Source of the DNA: Bacteroidales bacterium
GTDB taxonomy: Bacteria; Bacteroidota; Bacteroidia; Bacteroidales; JAOZTL01
Length of the DNA stretch: 6,110 nucleotides
Direction: 5' to 3'
Assembly (NCBI GenBank): GCA_029942205.1
Contig: JAOZTL010000215.1
Location: 1-6,110 of the forward strand
Shown: one piece after another, positions 4,078 through 6,110 of the stretch
How the letters are laid out: every line of letters starts with the position of its first letter
Numbering within the stretch: position 1 is the stretch's first letter
The notes under the pieces: model-generated
The model's database searches: none
Seen by the model: only the letters and a program-made list of their open reading frames with translations
Told to the model about the DNA's origin: nothing
Position numbers and translations under genes: made by a program

Positions 4078-6110
4078 TTAATTTACTGGGCTAAACTGAT
4101 AAGGTTTCTTTGTATCGACATCAATTAGTTGCCAAACTTGGTCTGCTTGATAAGTTTCACTGTTTAGCATTATTTTCATATCGTTACTTTTCCAGCCGTT
4201 TCCGTCACTAACTCGCCCTTCTATATCAAGAATTTTCCATTTGCTTGTGACTATCATAAAAGTTGTAGGTGAAAGAAACACGATGACAAATTTCTGCGAA
4301 TTTCCATTGTTCTTGTCCTTTAATTGAATTTGAGCTGAATGACTGTCTGTTCCGTTTGGAACATCCACCATTCTACCGTTTTTATTGCTTACTATATTTA
4401 CCCAGTTATGATTTGCCGATTGAATACGGAATACTCTGTCTGCTCCATCATCTAAAGCCCAGTTTTTAATTTTATCTCCGTTATTACAATTACTTCCGTT
4501 AGGATCCCAATATTCATTATTACAATAAGCTGCTTTTATATAGAATTTTTTACTTGCAGGTGGCATTTGGAATAGATTATAGAGATGTAATTTCCATTTT
4601 TGATTTTCTCCTCCTGTAAAACTATGAATTTGCACAGGATTTCCATTCTCATTTGTTTTGTTTTTATCAGCCTCTATTACAAGCTTATTATTAGAAGTAG
4701 ATAGTTTACTTACAATATAATATGTATTTGGTGCTCCTGCATATTCAAAACGAAATTCTTGTTTTGCTTCATCTTGTTTTGTCCAAAGCTCTAATTGGTT
4801 TCCGTTATGAACCTTACCGCTAGTTACATTCCATACATTTGTATTTTTATGATTGGGTTTAATGTAAAAATAATTGGCGTTTGATCTAGTCGCTTCTATA
4901 CGAAAAAATCTATCGGTAGCATATTTGTATTCACGAGTCATTCCTTCAAGATCTAATTTTCCTCCTTTGCCTTTTGCATCGGGACCTTTCCCTTGTAAAT
5001 TTACATATTTGTGCGATAATACATTCTCCACAGAAAAGCGGAAATAAGCACTAGGCGGAGCCATTTCAGTTATTGGATTCGTATTTTCAAATACCCATTT
5101 TTGATTGTCAGCCTCCGTTTTATTTTCTTGAGTTACTTTTCCTCTATTTTCAGTTAAATACTGTCCATTTATTTTACTTTTTAAGTAATAAGTATTCTCT
5201 TCACCCGGTACTTCAATCATTTTAAACATCTGTCCTGCATTTTGTTTATTCCATTCCCCAATTTGAACATGATACCCAACTTGATTATTATGTACTGTAA
5301 CAACTTTGTCTGAATGTTGTGGTTGCAAAAATACATATTCAGGATATCTTGAATGCATAATAACTTTTATGAATCTGTCTGCACCTTGCCAGTTATTTTT
5401 ATTTAGATCTTTTTGATATGTACCAAGTTTTATTCCCTCATCTTTTAAATCCCAATAGTTATTAGATGATTTTGATTTCACATAAAATACAGCATTTGCC
5501 ATCATTATTGCATTTCCGTTTCCTTCGGGCAGTACATGTAGTGCTAATTTTCTGTTAAATGCAGCCTTAATTTCATTTTTTCGTTTTGAGTTTGCGGCAA
5601 GATCCCAAATAGGAATTAAACTACCTTTTTCAAAATCTACAAGTGTCGATTTTTCAGGAATAGTTTCTGCCCATTTATTATATTGGCTATTGTCATTCAT
5701 TGCAGATTTGTTAATAAAATAGGCATCTCCGCCTTGAGCAAAAATAGTAATGTCTTGTTTCATACTTTCATTCACACTGTTTTTGTCATAATCAACCTTT
5801 GTGCTACCGCTAACTGAACGATAACTCGCAGTTACAGTTGAGCCTACCGATAATCCTTCTTTACGACTTTTGAATGTTTTAGTTAAATTAATATCCATAC
5901 GTCCGCCAAGAAGTCCAGATACAACTACGTGAGTTCCATAGTTATCAAATAATTTATTAATGTCCCATGTGTCAATTGCTTTTTTTGCATCTGCGGTTAA
6001 GTAATTACGTGCCTCCTCTAAGCGTGCTTGTTTAATATATACTTTCCAAATTAGAGTTCTGTCAGATATTGTGTAAAAGTAATTACTTGTTAGTTTCGAT
6101 GAGTTTTTTC
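4078..6110 (-). CDS. MACPF (perforin-like) pore-forming protein with three C-terminal ricin-B-type beta-trefoil modules; N-terminus outside the window
   Basis: The frame is open from the right edge and gives 676 visible residues before TAA at 4080-4078. Residues 1-190 are the second half of a MACPF domain: LFDNYGTHVVVSGLLGGR (residues 53-70) contains the Y-G-T-H signature, followed by TIFAQGGDAYF (121-131), a Trp at 146 and the closing SLIPIWDL segment (163-170). MACPF proteins oligomerise and insert beta-hairpins to make membrane pores. Residues about 205-663 are three tandem modules of roughly 155 residues, each with three beta-trefoil lobes ending in Asp-Arg-hydrophobic, Gln-x-Phe and Gln-x-Trp motifs, as in ricin-B carbohydrate-binding domains; they probably target the pore to glycans. 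The only two cysteines (529 and 541) lie in one lobe and may pair. The internal ATG at 5898 falls inside the MACPF domain and is not the start. Codons look more AT-rich than in the kinase-lyase operon. No immunity gene is visible. An antibacterial or anti-eukaryotic role is inference. Confidence 0.9.
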   Translation of the reverse strand, partial: KNSSKLTSNYFYTISDRTLIWKVYIKQARLEEARNYLTADAKKAIDTWDINKLFDNYGTHVVVSGLLGGRMDINLTKTFKSRKEGLSVGSTVTASYRSVSGSTKVDYDKNSVNESMKQDITIFAQGGDAYFINKSAMNDNSQYNKWAETIPEKSTLVDFEKGSLIPIWDLAANSKRKNEIKAAFNRKLALHVLPEGNGNAIMMANAVFYVKSKSSNNYWDLKDEGIKLGTYQKDLNKNNWQGADRFIKVIMHSRYPEYVFLQPQHSDKVVTVHNNQVGYHVQIGEWNKQNAGQMFKMIEVPGEENTYYLKSKINGQYLTENRGKVTQENKTEADNQKWVFENTNPITEMAPPSAYFRFSVENVLSHKYVNLQGKGPDAKGKGGKLDLEGMTREYKYATDRFFRIEATRSNANYFYIKPNHKNTNVWNVTSGKVHNGNQLELWTKQDEAKQEFRFEYAGAPNTYYIVSKLSTSNNKLVIEADKNKTNENGNPVQIHSFTGGENQKWKLHLYNLFQMPPASKKFYIKAAYCNNEYWDPNGSNCNNGDKIKNWALDDGADRVFRIQSANHNWVNIVSNKNGRMVDVPNGTDSHSAQIQLKDKNNGNSQKFVIVFLSPTTFMIVTSKWKILDIEGRVSDGNGWKSNDMKIMLNSETYQADQVWQLIDVDTKKPYQFSPVN
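4120..4551 (-). repeat. Beta-trefoil (ricin-B-type) module 3 of the MACPF protein
   Basis: Visible residues about 520-663. The first lobe begins KFYIKAAYCNNEYWDP and ends GADRVFRI, very like module 1. The second contains NGRMVDVPNG and ends SQKFVIV. The third contains KILDIEG and ends DQVWQLI. Both cysteines of the visible protein lie in the first lobe. Only about 13 residues follow before the stop, with no recognisable secretion sorting domain. Confidence 0.75.
4585..5046 (-). repeat. Beta-trefoil (ricin-B-type) module 2 of the MACPF protein
   Basis: Visible residues about 355-508. The first lobe begins YFRFSVENVLSHKYVNL and ends ATDRFFRI. The second starts NYFYIKPNHKNTNVWNV and ends KQEFRF. 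The third starts NTYYIVSKLS and ends NQKWKL. A Met-x-Pro-Pro linker precedes it and a similar one precedes module 3. Its first lobe is the most divergent of the three copies, with a Lys/Gly-rich insertion (QGKGPDAKGKGGK). Confidence 0.75.
5083..5496 (-). repeat. Beta-trefoil (ricin-B-type) module 1 of the MACPF protein
   Basis: Visible residues about 205-342. The first lobe begins FYVKSKSSNNYWDL and ends GADRFIKV. The second starts EYVFLQPQ and ends GQMFKM. The third starts NTYYLKSKINGQYL and ends NQKWVFE. It follows the MACPF domain after a short linker rich in Gly, Asn and Ala. Confidence 0.75.

Noticed and set aside
5896..5898. ATG at 5898 as the start of a 606-residue protein
   Set aside because: The frame continues upstream to the window edge, and the 70 residues before this ATG contain the MACPF signature YGTH. 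The real start lies outside the window.

Overview
The window looks like a piece of a chromosome from the phylum Bacteroidota. Three things point there. Two genes are preceded by an exact match to the Bacteroidota -7 promoter element TAnnTTTG. Their leaders have no Shine-Dalgarno sequence. The leftmost gene encodes an exported MG2-domain protein of a type characteristic of this phylum. Base composition is AT-rich overall. I cannot place it below phylum level.

All four supported genes lie on the minus strand, so the window reads from right to left. At the right edge (6110 to 4078) is the C-terminal 676 residues of a large MACPF (perforin-like) pore-forming protein. It ends in three tandem ricin-B-type beta-trefoil modules, and its N-terminus lies outside the window. 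A perfect 13-bp hairpin at 3914-3942 terminates it. About 490 bp without a convincing gene follows, ending in a Bacteroidota-type promoter.

Next comes a two-gene operon. The first gene is an FGGY-family carbohydrate kinase (3565 to 1991). The second, one base after the kinase stop codon, is a soluble sphingosine-1-phosphate-lyase-like PLP enzyme (1989 to 505). A hairpin plus T-run at 488-506, overlapping the lyase stop codon, ends this transcript. A 90-bp gap with its own promoter then leads into the N-terminal 138 residues of an exported MG2-domain protein (414 to 1), which runs off the left edge.

The kinase and lyase almost certainly share one message. A kinase followed by a lyase for phosphorylated substrates suggests a catabolic pair: phosphorylation, then PLP-dependent retro-aldol cleavage. 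The substrate cannot be read from the sequence. The MACPF-lectin protein and the MG2 protein appear to be independent transcription units concerned with the cell surface or outside world. I saw no tRNA, rRNA, CRISPR array, transposase or attachment site. The most interesting items are the MACPF protein with its triplicated lectin tail and the coupled FGGY kinase/S1P-lyase-like pair.
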